Positions 16,952 to 26,399 of a stretch of 64,000 nt of DNA are shown one piece after another. Each line of letters starts with the position of its first letter. Within the stretch, counting starts at the first letter, position 1. Source of the DNA: CBDCFT01 sp965216365 (GTDB lineage Bacteria > Pseudomonadota > Gammaproteobacteria > Arenicellales > CBDCFT01); contig CBDCFT010000047.1 in NCBI GenBank assembly GCA_965216365.1, positions 16,386 through 80,385 on the forward strand. Reading direction: 5' to 3'. A program made the position numbers and the translations under genes. Below the pieces are notes generated by a model. The model was given only the letters and a program-made list of their open reading frames with translations, had not been told where the DNA came from and ran no database searches.

Positions 16952-19533
16952 AAGCAAACGAGTCATCAACTCATTCCGGCATGTCCTGGTTTGCAGCGTT
17001 TAGACATGAACTGCGAATATTTTTTTATTCGCCTTTAACCTATATTTTTCAATTTGGATTTCTATTTGCGTTATTTGTTTGTGTGTTTCTGGTTGCGGAT
17101 TTCTACAACAGTGACGAAGCGAGCATCAATCTATTACTGATTTTTATCCCGTGGATCGCCATCGTCCTGGTTCCAGCGCTGGCGATGCGGGCCTGGGGTG
17201 ATCCTTATGTTGATCGCAGTCATGAACTCGCATTAAGTCTGCCGCTTGGTGTTTTCAATATGGTTATAGGTAAATACTTGGCCGGGCTAGTCATACTGAT
17301 CATCAGTATGACATTCACACTACCCTTTATCGCAACGGTTTATTATTTAGGCTCCCCCGACACTGGCGCCGTTATTGCCGGTTACATCGCCAGTATATTA
17401 TTGCTTGCCCTGTTTTATGCTATCGCCCTGTTGTGCTCCGCTTTAGCCCGCGAGCCTATCACTGCCTTCATTAGCGGTGTATTTGTATTGCTGATTTTAT
17501 TTGTATTAGGCTGGGATTCACTTGCCAGAGTGACAGGCAACTTTATTCCTGGTCATTGGTTCGATTTGATCACGGCAAGCTCGCCCAAACTGCATTACGA
17601 TGCGATCGCCAGCGGCTATATTCAGGCTGGCAACGGGATTTATTTCATTTTTTCAATCTTATTATTCTTATGGTTATCAGCGATCACGCTAAATCATTCC
17701 CGTAGTGGTCGTAAAGTCGTTAGTGGCGTAGCTTTATGTACTCTCCTCGCAATACCCGCAATAGGCATTATTACGTTACTTACAGATACAAGGCTATTTC
17801 AAGTTACCGGCTTGGATTTAACGGAACAAAAAGAACACACCGTGAGCGCTGGAACACGTCGCTTGTTATCAAATCTCACCAGTGATATCACAGCCACACT
17901 TTACTGGAGCGAACATCAATCGAATATTCCTGCTTCGATCAAATCCCATGCCCGTCGTACACAACTTTTACTAGAGAAATTTTCAACGTTGTCTAACCAA
18001 CGGATTACACTGAATTTTGTCGACCCACAGCCCGACACTGACGAAGAGATCGACGCGTTACAAAACAGCATACAACGTATTCCCATGTCATCCGGCGATA
18101 GTTTCTTCCTCGGTGCGATTCTCTCGACTGAGCAGAAAACCCACCGTATTCCCTACTTTGATATTCGTCGCGATCGCCTGCTGGAACAAGATCTCGCAAC
18201 TGCACTAAACAGCCTTACACGCGAATACATTCCCACAATGGGGATCATTACTCCGATGCTTGCGCCTAGCGCTCTGGAGGAGGGTCGTGAAGGGTTTGCG
18301 TTTCTTGGTGAGCTAAAAAAAGTATTTGATGTTGCGATCATCCCGTACTTCGATGATCATTTACCAGATAATCTAGATAGCCTCCTGGTCATTCAGGCTC
18401 CCGCGTTGAAACAATCTATGTTGTATGATATTGACCAATTCGTAATGCGTGGCGGCGGATTAATCGTATTGATCGATCCACACGTTCGATTCGATCAAGC
18501 TCTTAACCGCTTTACTTTTGCGCCGTCACAAGAAATAGACGAAATATCCGATTTACTACTCGCTTACGGAATCGAGTATGACGCCAAACACGTTATCGGT
18601 GACAATCAGCTTGCCTCACCGATTATAGACGCCGAACAGAATCAAATGAGTTATCCATACTGGATGCGGTTCAAACCCGAGCAATTGTCAGACGCTCACC
18701 AGACTACCAGTGGATTAAATGAAATTTTTCTGGTCGACCCTGGTTCTTTCAAATCCAGTGGCCGCCATAAAACGCTTATAAACACAACTGACGAAGCAGG
18801 CGCCTTTAATCGTGCACACTACGCGTCCTCCGAGTCCGACAAATTAGCGTTGAAATTTCAACCAGACAACCAAATCAGGTCGCTTGCAGTTTCCACTAAG
18901 CAAAAACTACAGAGTGCCTACAAAGAGAGGCTAGATTCACCCAAAACTCATTTAATCGAATCCACAGGCCGCGCAAATGTATTCGCCATAGCGGATACCG
19001 ACTGGATACTCGACCCCTTCGCATTGCAAACGACAGAACTTGACGGACAAACGATTACACGACCACTCAATGACAATATAACTTTCTTGTTCAATCTTAT
19101 CGAATATGCCAGTGAGGGCAAATTGCTCAATAATATTCGCAGTCGTAGTCGTTTAAATCGCCCATTTACCCGGGTAGCGGGTTTATTCAAACACGCAGAA
19201 CAACAATATAGAAACCAGGAAAAAGAACTGAACGAAAAAGCACAAAAACTGGAAGGCTATCTCGACGAAGTCGTAAAAGTCTCCGGGGTGGAACGACTAG
19301 AACAATTACCGGAAAATCTGGAACAACAAGCCTTGTCGTTACGAGATGAATTAATTTCTACCCGTCGCGAATTACGTAATATTCGCCGACAAATTCGAGA
19401 AAACGTCGACGCACTCGGTCTACGTATACGTCTGTTTAACCTTGTATCTACCCCACTATTAATCGCACTCCTTATCATCACGGTGTTCACTTGGCGGCGT
19501 GCGCACAAATTCAATCCCGCCTCACATCGTTGA
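16948..19533 (+). CDS. Fused ABC-2 permease and GldG-like protein
   Basis: An 861-residue protein joining a GldF-like ABC-2 permease (six spans in residues 1-280) to a GldG-like domain (IFT52/GIFT fold, about 300-640, with a VIQAPALKQSMLYDIDQF-type segment). Then come a charged coiled-coil region (about 745-835) and a last membrane span near the C-terminus. In many bacteria these are two genes, so this is a fusion. Start is TTG at 16948, overlapping the stop of the ATPase gene, which implies translational coupling. It likely forms the membrane part of an exporter with the GldA-like ATPase. Substrate unknown. Confidence 0.8.
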   Translation: MKANESSTHSGMSWFAAFRHELRIFFYSPLTYIFQFGFLFALFVCVFLVADFYNSDEASINLLLIFIPWIAIVLVPALAMRAWGDPYVDRSHELALSLPLGVFNMVIGKYLAGLVILIISMTFTLPFIATVYYLGSPDTGAVIAGYIASILLLALFYAIALLCSALAREPITAFISGVFVLLILFVLGWDSLARVTGNFIPGHWFDLITASSPKLHYDAIASGYIQAGNGIYFIFSILLFLWLSAITLNHSRSGRKVVSGVALCTLLAIPAIGIITLLTDTRLFQVTGLDLTEQKEHTVSAGTRRLLSNLTSDITATLYWSEHQSNIPASIKSHARRTQLLLEKFSTLSNQRITLNFVDPQPDTDEEIDALQNSIQRIPMSSGDSFFLGAILSTEQKTHRIPYFDIRRDRLLEQDLATALNSLTREYIPTMGIITPMLAPSALEEGREGFAFLGELKKVFDVAIIPYFDDHLPDNLDSLLVIQAPALKQSMLYDIDQFVMRGGGLIVLIDPHVRFDQALNRFTFAPSQEIDEISDLLLAYGIEYDAKHVIGDNQLASPIIDAEQNQMSYPYWMRFKPEQLSDAHQTTSGLNEIFLVDPGSFKSSGRHKTLINTTDEAGAFNRAHYASSESDKLALKFQPDNQIRSLAVSTKQKLQSAYKERLDSPKTHLIESTGRANVFAIADTDWILDPFALQTTELDGQTITRPLNDNITFLFNLIEYASEGKLLNNIRSRSRLNRPFTRVAGLFKHAEQQYRNQEKELNEKAQKLEGYLDEVVKVSGVERLEQLPENLEQQALSLRDELISTRRELRNIRRQIRENVDALGLRIRLFNLVSTPLLIALLIITVFTWRRAHKFNPASHR

Positions 19534-19697
19534 GCACAAGCGAGTAAGTTAAAGAATGTAGCACAGTTGCGAACCGACAGCACGCAACGTGTTGTGCCGC
19601 AATTTTACAACTTTTGGTAAGCGCTACAGGTATGTCTTAATACTCATATCTCGATTGATGCGACTCATTCCTCTCTACAACTTACCCATGTCGTACA

Positions 19698-20558
19698 TTA
19701 CGCTCTTGGAATACCAATTACGTTTAATCCATGCAATTTTGTAACTAGCTTATCAAAATCCAACGCGGTAAGTGCAGCTGTCAAGTCTTGCTCGAAAAAA
19801 ACATCGTAGTTGTGCTCCTTCAAAAAATGGAAAATATGTGAAGGTGTCGTAATTCCCCAATCGATCACTTCTACTATTACAAAAGGTCGTATTTCTCGCA
19901 GCAAATTCGTGGCCCCAAGCAACACGTTGTAGTCCCAACCATCCACATCAACTTTTAACAACTTAATCGAGTAATTCTGCTGTGCAATAAATTGATCCAA
20001 TGTAGTCGAATCAACCACTTCACTCGTAACTTGCTCTTTTTTCGGATCACCAAGAACAATGCTTGCCGATTGACTACCCGTCATTAATGTTTGGGGTGAG
20101 TTATCGCATCCAACAGCAAGTTTATAGGTCGAAATGTTTTTCAGGCCGTTTAATGCGATGTTTTGCTCTAGCTGCCCGTAAAACTTCGATGATGGCTCGA
20201 AGGCGAATACATGCCCTTTTGAACCCACGAGTCGTGAGCAAATCAACGTGTAATAGCCGATATTGGCGCCTATATCGATAACTTTGTCACCATCCTTTAA
20301 TACTGATTTAATAAAATTGGATACAAACAGTTCAAAGGTATTAAAGTAATAACACTCCCGCTGCAACCAGATGTCTAGGTTCAAATTTAGTTTAATTGCG
20401 CGAGTGCCTTTGATAGGAATGGTTCCAACCTTGTTTGAACGTCGTCCATTCCGAGCCCTCTCTACCCACAGTACAATTCTTCGATATAACCTACGCTTGG
20501 GCGAAAATGGTAATAATTTATAACCGTGAACCCAGTCTTCCAGGCTCATACGGCCCAA
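19698..20558 (-). CDS. FkbM family methyltransferase
   Basis: A 286-residue SAM-dependent methyltransferase. Motif I is VIDIGANIGYYTLI near residue 95, followed by VFAFEPSSKFYGQLEQNI and LLKVDVDGWDYNVLLGA, which are characteristic of the FkbM family. The family O-methylates sugars and natural products. No glycan cluster is nearby, and the gene stands alone, converging on the ABC exporter genes. Target unknown. Confidence 0.85.
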   Translation of the reverse strand: MGRMSLEDWVHGYKLLPFSPKRRLYRRIVLWVERARNGRRSNKVGTIPIKGTRAIKLNLNLDIWLQRECYYFNTFELFVSNFIKSVLKDGDKVIDIGANIGYYTLICSRLVGSKGHVFAFEPSSKFYGQLEQNIALNGLKNISTYKLAVGCDNSPQTLMTGSQSASIVLGDPKKEQVTSEVVDSTTLDQFIAQQNYSIKLLKVDVDGWDYNVLLGATNLLREIRPFVIVEVIDWGITTPSHIFHFLKEHNYDVFFEQDLTAALTALDFDKLVTKLHGLNVIGIPRA

Positions 20559-20622
20559 TCCAGTTTAGCGTCCACTAAAGTTTTAGATTGGTTTCAAGCA
20601 AAAAACGCAGAGAGAAAGCGAA

Positions 20623-22144
20623 TCAAACACTCTTCTGTGTTGGTGGTTTAGTTGACGCGGGAGTTGCGCGCTCCATAGACCAGCCGCGCAGTTGATTGAC
20701 CTGTTCGTTCATGGTTTTTGACAACGGCACCACTCTGCCGGTGTTACGGGTGATGTCACGTTCGTTAAAAGGCCGGTTCTCATCGAATGCGTCGATACGG
20801 GCGGCTTTAAACCACTTGTTCAATTTCCGCACCCGACCATCCCTGCGTCACCATGCCGAGAATTTTTAAATCAAATTCTTCTACGTTGCCGCCGTTGGCT
20901 TCGATATGAATGCGGAAAATATCCTGACGTTCTTCTTCCCAGGGCAGGTCAACAAAGAATACCTGGTCAAAACGCCCTTTGCGAATCATTTCCGCCGGTA
21001 GTTTATTGATTCGGTTTGCAGTCGCGGCAACAAATACATTGGGCGGTTTTTCCTGCATCCAGGTGAGAAAGCTGGTGAAGATATTGACATTGCCGCCACT
21101 GCCCGAGGCGTTGTCGTCATAGCCAAAACTATTTTCGATTTCATCAATCCACAACACCACCGGCGCGATGTTCTCCGCCACCCGGGTGGCGCGTTCAAAA
21201 GCAAACTCTGGCGGGCCATAAACACCGGATAAAATTAAATTCATATCCAACCGGATCAGTTGTAAATCCCATGCCGCAGCAATAGTTTTTGCTGCCAGAC
21301 TCTTTCCACAACCGCTGACGCCCATGAACAACACGCCGGACGGCATGGGAATACCGGCGTCGTGCGCCTCTTTCGTCAATAACTTGCCGCGCGCCCGCAC
21401 CCATTCTTTCAGTTTTTGCAGTCCTCCGATACTGTCAATATCAAAACCGCGCGGCATGACTTTCAAGCAGCTTTCCTTTAGCAATACCTGGGATTTTTCT
21501 TCGAATATTTCACCTAACGCAACATCCAGTTCAAACTTGCCTTCATTCATCAACCGCAGGAACAAATGACGGATCTCGTTAAATGAAAGTCCACGCAGAC
21601 TTTGCGCGCACTTGCTTATCCAGTTTTCGTCAACCGGCGTTTCCAGTGTAGCGGATTCCATCAGGCGCGACAGGTAGTTGTAAATTTCATCCTCAGACGG
21701 CAATTCCAACTCGACCAAATAAACTTCTTTTTTTAGCTCTTCCGGCATGTTCAATACCGGGTGAGACAACACCAGGAAACTGTTCCGTGCAGCCATTTGA
21801 TGATAAAAATCACGCAAAACACGCACCAACGCTTGATTGTCCTCAAAGTAAGCCGGCAAGTCCTTCATTAGATAAACGGCATCGGTCTGACGCGCGACAA
21901 TGTGATTCACAGCGTTGATGGGATCATGCAGATTGTCGCCTTCAGGTTGCTCGAAATCGAATCCACGCGATGCCGTCCAGGTTACCAGTTTACGTTCATC
22001 GCCATAGTGGTCTGACGACACAGCTCGCAACATTTGCTCGACCCGCTCCTCCTCCGCACTGACGACATAAATGATGGGATAGTGCGATGCAATCGCCTTT
22101 GCCATTTTTCGGGAAGCGGATTGATCTTGTTGCGCTACAGTCAC
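20623..22144 (-). CDS. Ycf46-like AAA ATPase with an apparent +1 frameshift near its 3' end
   Basis: AAA family ATPase of the Ycf46 type: an N-terminal regulatory domain (about 1-220) and a C-terminal AAA module with Walker A GVSGCGKS, Walker B VVLWIDEIE and a second-region AATANR. The main frame (20807-22144, 445 residues) stops right after WSGAEIEQVV, in the last helix of the AAA fold. The next frame, from 20832 to 20623, continues with KAARIDAFDENRPF and the family-like end VPLSKTMNEQVNQLRGW. Joining them needs a +1 shift at GTT-TAA-A, leaving a full-length protein of about 505 residues. This may be a programmed shift like that of prfB, an indel mutation or a sequence error. Function of Ycf46-like proteins is unclear. 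Confidence 0.75.
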
Positions 22145-22206
22145 GATGGAATACTCCGGGGTTCAAATTATCGATAATCACAATCGATGGATTGTGGCAT
22201 GATTCG

Positions 22207-22593
22207 TTAGTCTGGCACACCCTGCCACAACATTTCATAGCCGATTTCATAGGTTTCTTCGCAATATTCCAAAAGCCCGCTAAATCGTTCTTTGAATGCA
22301 CTATCGGCGTGGGACTTTTCGTGTTGATCAAACGACTGCCAGTAAGTCACGATAGCCATGTGGTCGTCCGTCGACTTTTCCGCATCGAATGAACCTTCAT
22401 CGGACAGAAACCCGGTGTACTTGAAAACCTGCCCGGCAATAAAACCGCCCTCGTCGTTTCCATAAGTATTTTTCACCACGTTACACATCTCACCTACCGC
22501 TAGCTCGACATCATCCGCGGAAATGCCTTCCTTAAGTTTGACAACGTTAAACAACATGACACAGCCGTAGGGAATCTCTATTGCATTAAACAT
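22207..22593 (-). CDS. Small conserved-looking protein, possible ABM-like domain
   Basis: A 128-residue soluble protein, mostly acidic. The stretch CVMLFNVVKLKEGISADDVELAVGEMCNVVKNTYGNDEGGFIAGQVF, followed by HMAIVTYWQSFDQHEKSH, resembles the ferredoxin-like fold of antibiotic biosynthesis monooxygenase (ABM/Dabb) proteins, but this is weak. It lies between the AAA ATPase gene and a SnoaL-like gene and may be part of their transcript. No catalytic residues are identified. Confidence 0.6.
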   Translation of the reverse strand: MFNAIEIPYGCVMLFNVVKLKEGISADDVELAVGEMCNVVKNTYGNDEGGFIAGQVFKYTGFLSDEGSFDAEKSTDDHMAIVTYWQSFDQHEKSHADSAFKERFSGLLEYCEETYEIGYEMLWQGVPD

Positions 22594-22663
22594 GCGATCT
22601 ACTCCTTAAAAAATGAATGTATCCGAAACAGGTTGGTATTTAACGACTGGCGCTTAATTTACA

Positions 22664-23050
22664 TCAACTGTAAGTCGCAATCACTTTTACCACTTTGCGC
22701 TCGCCGTTAAGTTCAAAATACTCCGTCGAATGTCCGCCCCTGGCATTCTTGTAATATAACGTGAAACCGCGCACTCCCAGCAAAACCTGCACCAGCTCGA
22801 ATTTCAACTTCGGATTAGCGGTCAAACCTATTGCCACATATTCTCTCAGTTTTTCCTTAGTGGTGATTGTGCCTGTCACATCGTCATAGCGCTCAACGAC
22901 CAACGGCGACACGTACTCGATTTCATCCGCATAGTGGGACATTATTTCATCCAGGTCATGCGAGTTCCACGCATCAATCCATTCCCGCGCAAACTTCTCC
23001 GGGAAGGTTTTATCCACGAACACCAGTACTCTTTTGATAGTTCGCCACAA
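22664..23050 (-). CDS. SnoaL/NTF2-like small protein
   Basis: A protein of up to 128 residues with an NTF2-like alpha+beta pattern: FAREWIDAWNSHDLDEIMSHYADEIEYVSP is typical of SnoaL-like domains, followed by the curved sheet. It is probably a ligand-binding or small enzymatic domain. The longest frame overlaps the end of the upstream gene by 41 nt; a GTG start at the VFVDK segment would shorten it and is more likely. No clear function. Confidence 0.65.
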   Translation of the reverse strand: MWRTIKRVLVFVDKTFPEKFAREWIDAWNSHDLDEIMSHYADEIEYVSPLVVERYDDVTGTITTKEKLREYVAIGLTANPKLKFELVQVLLGVRGFTLYYKNARGGHSTEYFELNGERKVVKVIATYS

Positions 23051-23948
23051 TTGCCGCCAGTGCAGCAGAGGCTAACCGCGCTTGCGGCGGATCAGCCCGG
23101 CTGGTAAGCATGATGGGGACCTTCGCACCCAACACCAGACCCGCCGCGCAGGCGCTGCACAGATAAACCATGGCCTTGAACAACGAATTGCCGGTTTCAA
23201 TATTAGGCACGATAACGATATCCGCATTACCCGCTACCGGATGCGTAACGCCCTTGGCTTTCGCGGCCTCAGGCGAGATGATGTTATCAAAAGCCAGCGG
23301 TCCGAAAACCTGTGCCGCGAGATTTTGTTGATTCGCCCACGCTACCAGTTCAGCGCATTCCTGCGTTACGGGCATGGCATCCAATACTTCCTCAGACGCT
23401 GCCAGCAGAGCAACTTTAGGATTTGTATTACCTAAAGCATGGGCAACATCGATTGCATTTAAAATAATTTCGGTTTTCGTTTTGAAATCCGGCGCCACAT
23501 TCACTGCCGCATCCGAAATCAGAAGCGTTTTATCGCTACCCGGCACTGTCATGTGAAACACATGGGTAAAACGCCGGTCAGTGCGTAAGCCTGCTTCCTT
23601 ATCGATGAGCGCGCGCATGAAAACATCGGTATGTACGTGACCTTTCATTACCGCCGTTACTTCGCCGCGTTTCGCCAGTTGCGCGCCATGCGATGCCGCT
23701 TCCGTTTCATCCGCAGCATGTACTACGTTTTTATCGCTTAACTCCCACTCCAGCTCGTTGGCTAGTTTTCCGATCGCAACGGTATCGCCAACTAGAACAG
23801 GTAACGCGATGCCATGATCGACCGCGAGCTTGATGCTTTCCATCACCACTCTGGAACCTGCATTCACGACAGCAATTCGGGCCGGCTCGATTGCCGCGCA
23901 TTTTTCTAGTAAGTAAGACGGGCATTCAAACGTTTTTCTACTTAACAA
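23010..23948 (-). CDS. Phosphate acetyl/butyryltransferase family protein
   Basis: A 312-residue member of the phosphotransacetylase family. It has MKGHVHTDVFMRAL, THVFHMTVPGSDKTLLISDAAVN and NIETGNSLFKAM, which match phosphate butyryl/acetyltransferases of the single-domain type. It would exchange CoA and phosphate on a short acyl group. No acetate or butyrate kinase gene is adjacent, so the pathway is open. It heads a leftward set with the SnoaL-like gene overlapping its end. Confidence 0.8.
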   Translation of the reverse strand: MLSRKTFECPSYLLEKCAAIEPARIAVVNAGSRVVMESIKLAVDHGIALPVLVGDTVAIGKLANELEWELSDKNVVHAADETEAASHGAQLAKRGEVTAVMKGHVHTDVFMRALIDKEAGLRTDRRFTHVFHMTVPGSDKTLLISDAAVNVAPDFKTKTEIILNAIDVAHALGNTNPKVALLAASEEVLDAMPVTQECAELVAWANQQNLAAQVFGPLAFDNIISPEAAKAKGVTHPVAGNADIVIVPNIETGNSLFKAMVYLCSACAAGLVLGAKVPIMLTSRADPPQARLASAALAAIVANYQKSTGVRG

Positions 23949-24108
23949 ATTCAGTTCTCCACATTACAAATCATATCTACTCTCGCACGAAAAACCATCG
24001 CCCGCGTGCCAACCCGGCAACGCGGACACCAGCGGTATTGTTGAAAACAGGCGCCCACGCCCTTATATATACTGGAAACAAGCGTGTTTTGGGGGTGTGC
24101 ACGCGATT

Positions 24109-24136
24109 TTCACATTGTTTTACAACAAGATACAAT
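24109..24136 (+). promoter_or_regulatory. Predicted promoter for the lipoprotein-xpaC-telA module
   Basis: TTCACA (24109-24114), 16-nt spacer and TACAAT (24131-24136), about 38 nt before the small lipoprotein gene. Fair consensus by inspection only. Confidence 0.35.
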
Positions 24137-24173
24137 TAGCCCCTGCAACCTTTGGTAACATCGACGGACAATA

Positions 24174-24281
24174 ATGGAAAAAAACGAACAATTCCCTATT
24201 ACCCTGCGTAAAGTGATTGGAATAGCGCTGCTATTCGGTACAATCGGCATGGCCAGTTGCCAGGCATTTTTCGGGTACTAG
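24174..24281 (+). CDS. Very small putative lipoprotein
   Basis: An open frame of 35 codons starting at ATG 24174. The product has a polar N-terminus, a hydrophobic stretch (VIGIALLFGTIG) and a MASC lipobox-like site near residue 29, leaving a tail of only about seven residues. It sits just upstream of the xpaC-like gene in the same direction and behind a promoter-like sequence. It resembles the entericidin-sized lipoproteins in form only; function unknown. Confidence 0.4.
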   Translation: MEKNEQFPITLRKVIGIALLFGTIGMASCQAFFGY

Positions 24282-24334
24282 CGCCTCTTCTGATACTAAC
24301 AATAATTTTACGGCTATAAATGGATTGATTCGAA

Positions 24335-25171
24335 ATGCCAACACCATATCGACAACAAACGCGTAAACGGCCGTTTATCGGTGGCTTATTGTTGTTTATT
24401 CTGCCATTGCCGTTATTGCCGGCCGTTCTGGCGTCGTTGGCGAATGGTTCCTACATCAAGTTTGGCGTTGGCCTGGGCGCATTCGGTTTATTTATGTTGG
24501 GCGCTTATCTGGTCAGACGTGGCTTACACTATCAAGCGGAGCAAAAAAGGCGTAAATGGGCACGCTCAACCCGTGTGCCCTGGAAAGCGATTGGAGCCGC
24601 CGGCATCGGATTGGCCACGACGTTGAGCGTTCTGTTTTTAACCAGTCACAGTTTAATGGCCTCGCTATTTTTTGGCATCGGTGCGATCATCGGTTGCCTG
24701 TTAACTTACGGTGTCGATCCGCAACACAGCACCGAAGACGTTACCAGCAAATACGGTGTAACCGCCGACGAGGTGATCGAAGCGCTCGAAGAAGCCGACA
24801 AGAAAATCTCCGGTATTGAGATCGCCACAAAATCAATCCGCAATCCGGAACTGAACAGCCGTTTGTCCCGTATTACTACTAAAGCGCGCGATATACTGGG
24901 CGTTATTGAAGACGACCCAAAAGACCTGCGCAGGGCGCGCAAGTTCTTACGCACCTATCTTGATGGCGCAAAACGCGTGACGGAAGGCTACGCGAAAACA
25001 CACACGCAACAACAAAATGATGTGTTGGATCAGAATTTTCGCAACGTGTTGACCACCATCGAAGATGTGTTCGGCGAACAACACGATAAACTGCTGGAAA
25101 ATAACGTAATGGATCTCGACGTACAAATTGAAGTACTAGAAACGCAACTAAAACGAGAAGGCGTAGTTTAA
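24335..25171 (+). CDS. XpaC-like protein
   Basis: A 278-residue protein with three or four hydrophobic segments in the first half (about 12-60 and 85-130) and a charged helical C-terminal half. The second half (DEVIEALEEADKKISGIE, then ILGVIEDDPKDLRRARKFL) matches the XpaC (5-bromo-4-chloroindolyl phosphate hydrolysis) family. The family is commonly found next to TelA, as here. Biochemical function is not established despite the name. Confidence 0.75.
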   Translation: MPTPYRQQTRKRPFIGGLLLFILPLPLLPAVLASLANGSYIKFGVGLGAFGLFMLGAYLVRRGLHYQAEQKRRKWARSTRVPWKAIGAAGIGLATTLSVLFLTSHSLMASLFFGIGAIIGCLLTYGVDPQHSTEDVTSKYGVTADEVIEALEEADKKISGIEIATKSIRNPELNSRLSRITTKARDILGVIEDDPKDLRRARKFLRTYLDGAKRVTEGYAKTHTQQQNDVLDQNFRNVLTTIEDVFGEQHDKLLENNVMDLDVQIEVLETQLKREGVV

Positions 25172-25226
25172 AATTACCTGGTGATGCACACGCGTCATAT
25201 TTCGAATATCAAAAAGGAGAATACCC

Positions 25227-26387
25227 ATGTCAACGACTCAAGAAACGACCACGGCTGTAGATGATCCTGCTGTCGCGGAAGTCACCGGAAAACTATTGCA
25301 GGATGTAAAACACGATATCGTGCCTTATGACGAGGCAGAGCCTGGCGAAAGAGAGAAGATCGAAACGCTGATTAACGAAATCGATATGAGTGACAGCAAC
25401 TCAATCATTTTTTTCGGCACCAAGGCCCAGGAAAAACTGACCACGCTGTCTGACAATATGCTGGAAGGAGTGCGCAACAAAGATGTGGGTCCTGCAGCCG
25501 ACTCACTCAGCGATATGGTCGCCACTTTGCGTGGTTTTGGCGTTGATGAATTGGCAGAGAAACCCGGTTTTTTCGCCCGTTTATTTGGTCGTGCCAAGCC
25601 GGTTGTTAAATTTTTACAACAATACGAAGAGGTGCGCAAACAAATCGACGGCGTCACCGACAAACTGGAAGACCACAAAACCAAATTGTTAACGGATATC
25701 GCTTCGCTGGACCGGCTCTATGACGCCAACCTGGACTACTTTCACGATCTTGAACACTATATTGCTGCGGGCGAGCAGAAGTTAAAGCAACTCGATGCCG
25801 AAATTATTCCTGCAATGGAAAAAGAAACCCAGGGCGACGATGACATGCTGAAAGCGCAGGAGTTGCGCGACTTGCGCACCGCGCGTGATGATCTTGATCG
25901 TCGGGTACATGATTTGCGCTTAACCCGCCAAGTCACCATGCAGGGGTTACCCAGTATTCGTCTGGTGCAGGAAAACGACAAAGGGCTGGTGCGCAAGATT
26001 CAGTCTACTGTCGCTAACACCGTGCCATTGTGGCGCCAACAACTGGCGCAGGCAGTCACCATTTATCGCTCCGGTGAAGCCGCAAAAACAGTAAAAGACG
26101 CGACCGATCTGACCAACGATTTGCTGGAGAAAACGTCTGAAACGTTGAAGACAGCGAATCGCGAAGTGCGCGAACAAATCGAGCGCGGCGTATTTGACGT
26201 CGAAGTCGTGAAGAAAGCAAACCAGACACTGATCGAAACGATCGAAGAAAGCCTGCAAATCGCCGATGAAGGCAAACGTAAACGCGCAGAAGCCGTTATC
26301 CAACTCGAAGAGATGGAAACCCAGCTGCGCGAAAAACTGGCCGCCGCCAGCGCGCATGCCAGCGGGTCAGGCAGCGCAACAACATAG
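25227..26387 (+). CDS. TelA/KlaA-like toxic anion resistance protein
   Basis: A 386-residue, highly helical cytoplasmic protein of the TelA family. Diagnostic parts are FGTKAQEKLTTLSDNML near residue 65, KPGFFARLFGRAKPVVKF, and a central LDRLYDANLDYFHDLEHYIAAGEQKL. The family is linked with tellurite resistance and stress response, with an unknown mechanism. AAAGGAG lies 8 nt before the ATG. The C-terminus ends in an Ala/Ser-rich tail. It lies between the xpaC-like gene and an SPFH/GYF gene. Confidence 0.85.
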   Translation: MSTTQETTTAVDDPAVAEVTGKLLQDVKHDIVPYDEAEPGEREKIETLINEIDMSDSNSIIFFGTKAQEKLTTLSDNMLEGVRNKDVGPAADSLSDMVATLRGFGVDELAEKPGFFARLFGRAKPVVKFLQQYEEVRKQIDGVTDKLEDHKTKLLTDIASLDRLYDANLDYFHDLEHYIAAGEQKLKQLDAEIIPAMEKETQGDDDMLKAQELRDLRTARDDLDRRVHDLRLTRQVTMQGLPSIRLVQENDKGLVRKIQSTVANTVPLWRQQLAQAVTIYRSGEAAKTVKDATDLTNDLLEKTSETLKTANREVREQIERGVFDVEVVKKANQTLIETIEESLQIADEGKRKRAEAVIQLEEMETQLREKLAAASAHASGSGSATT

Positions 26388-26399
26388 GAGTCATTCGAT

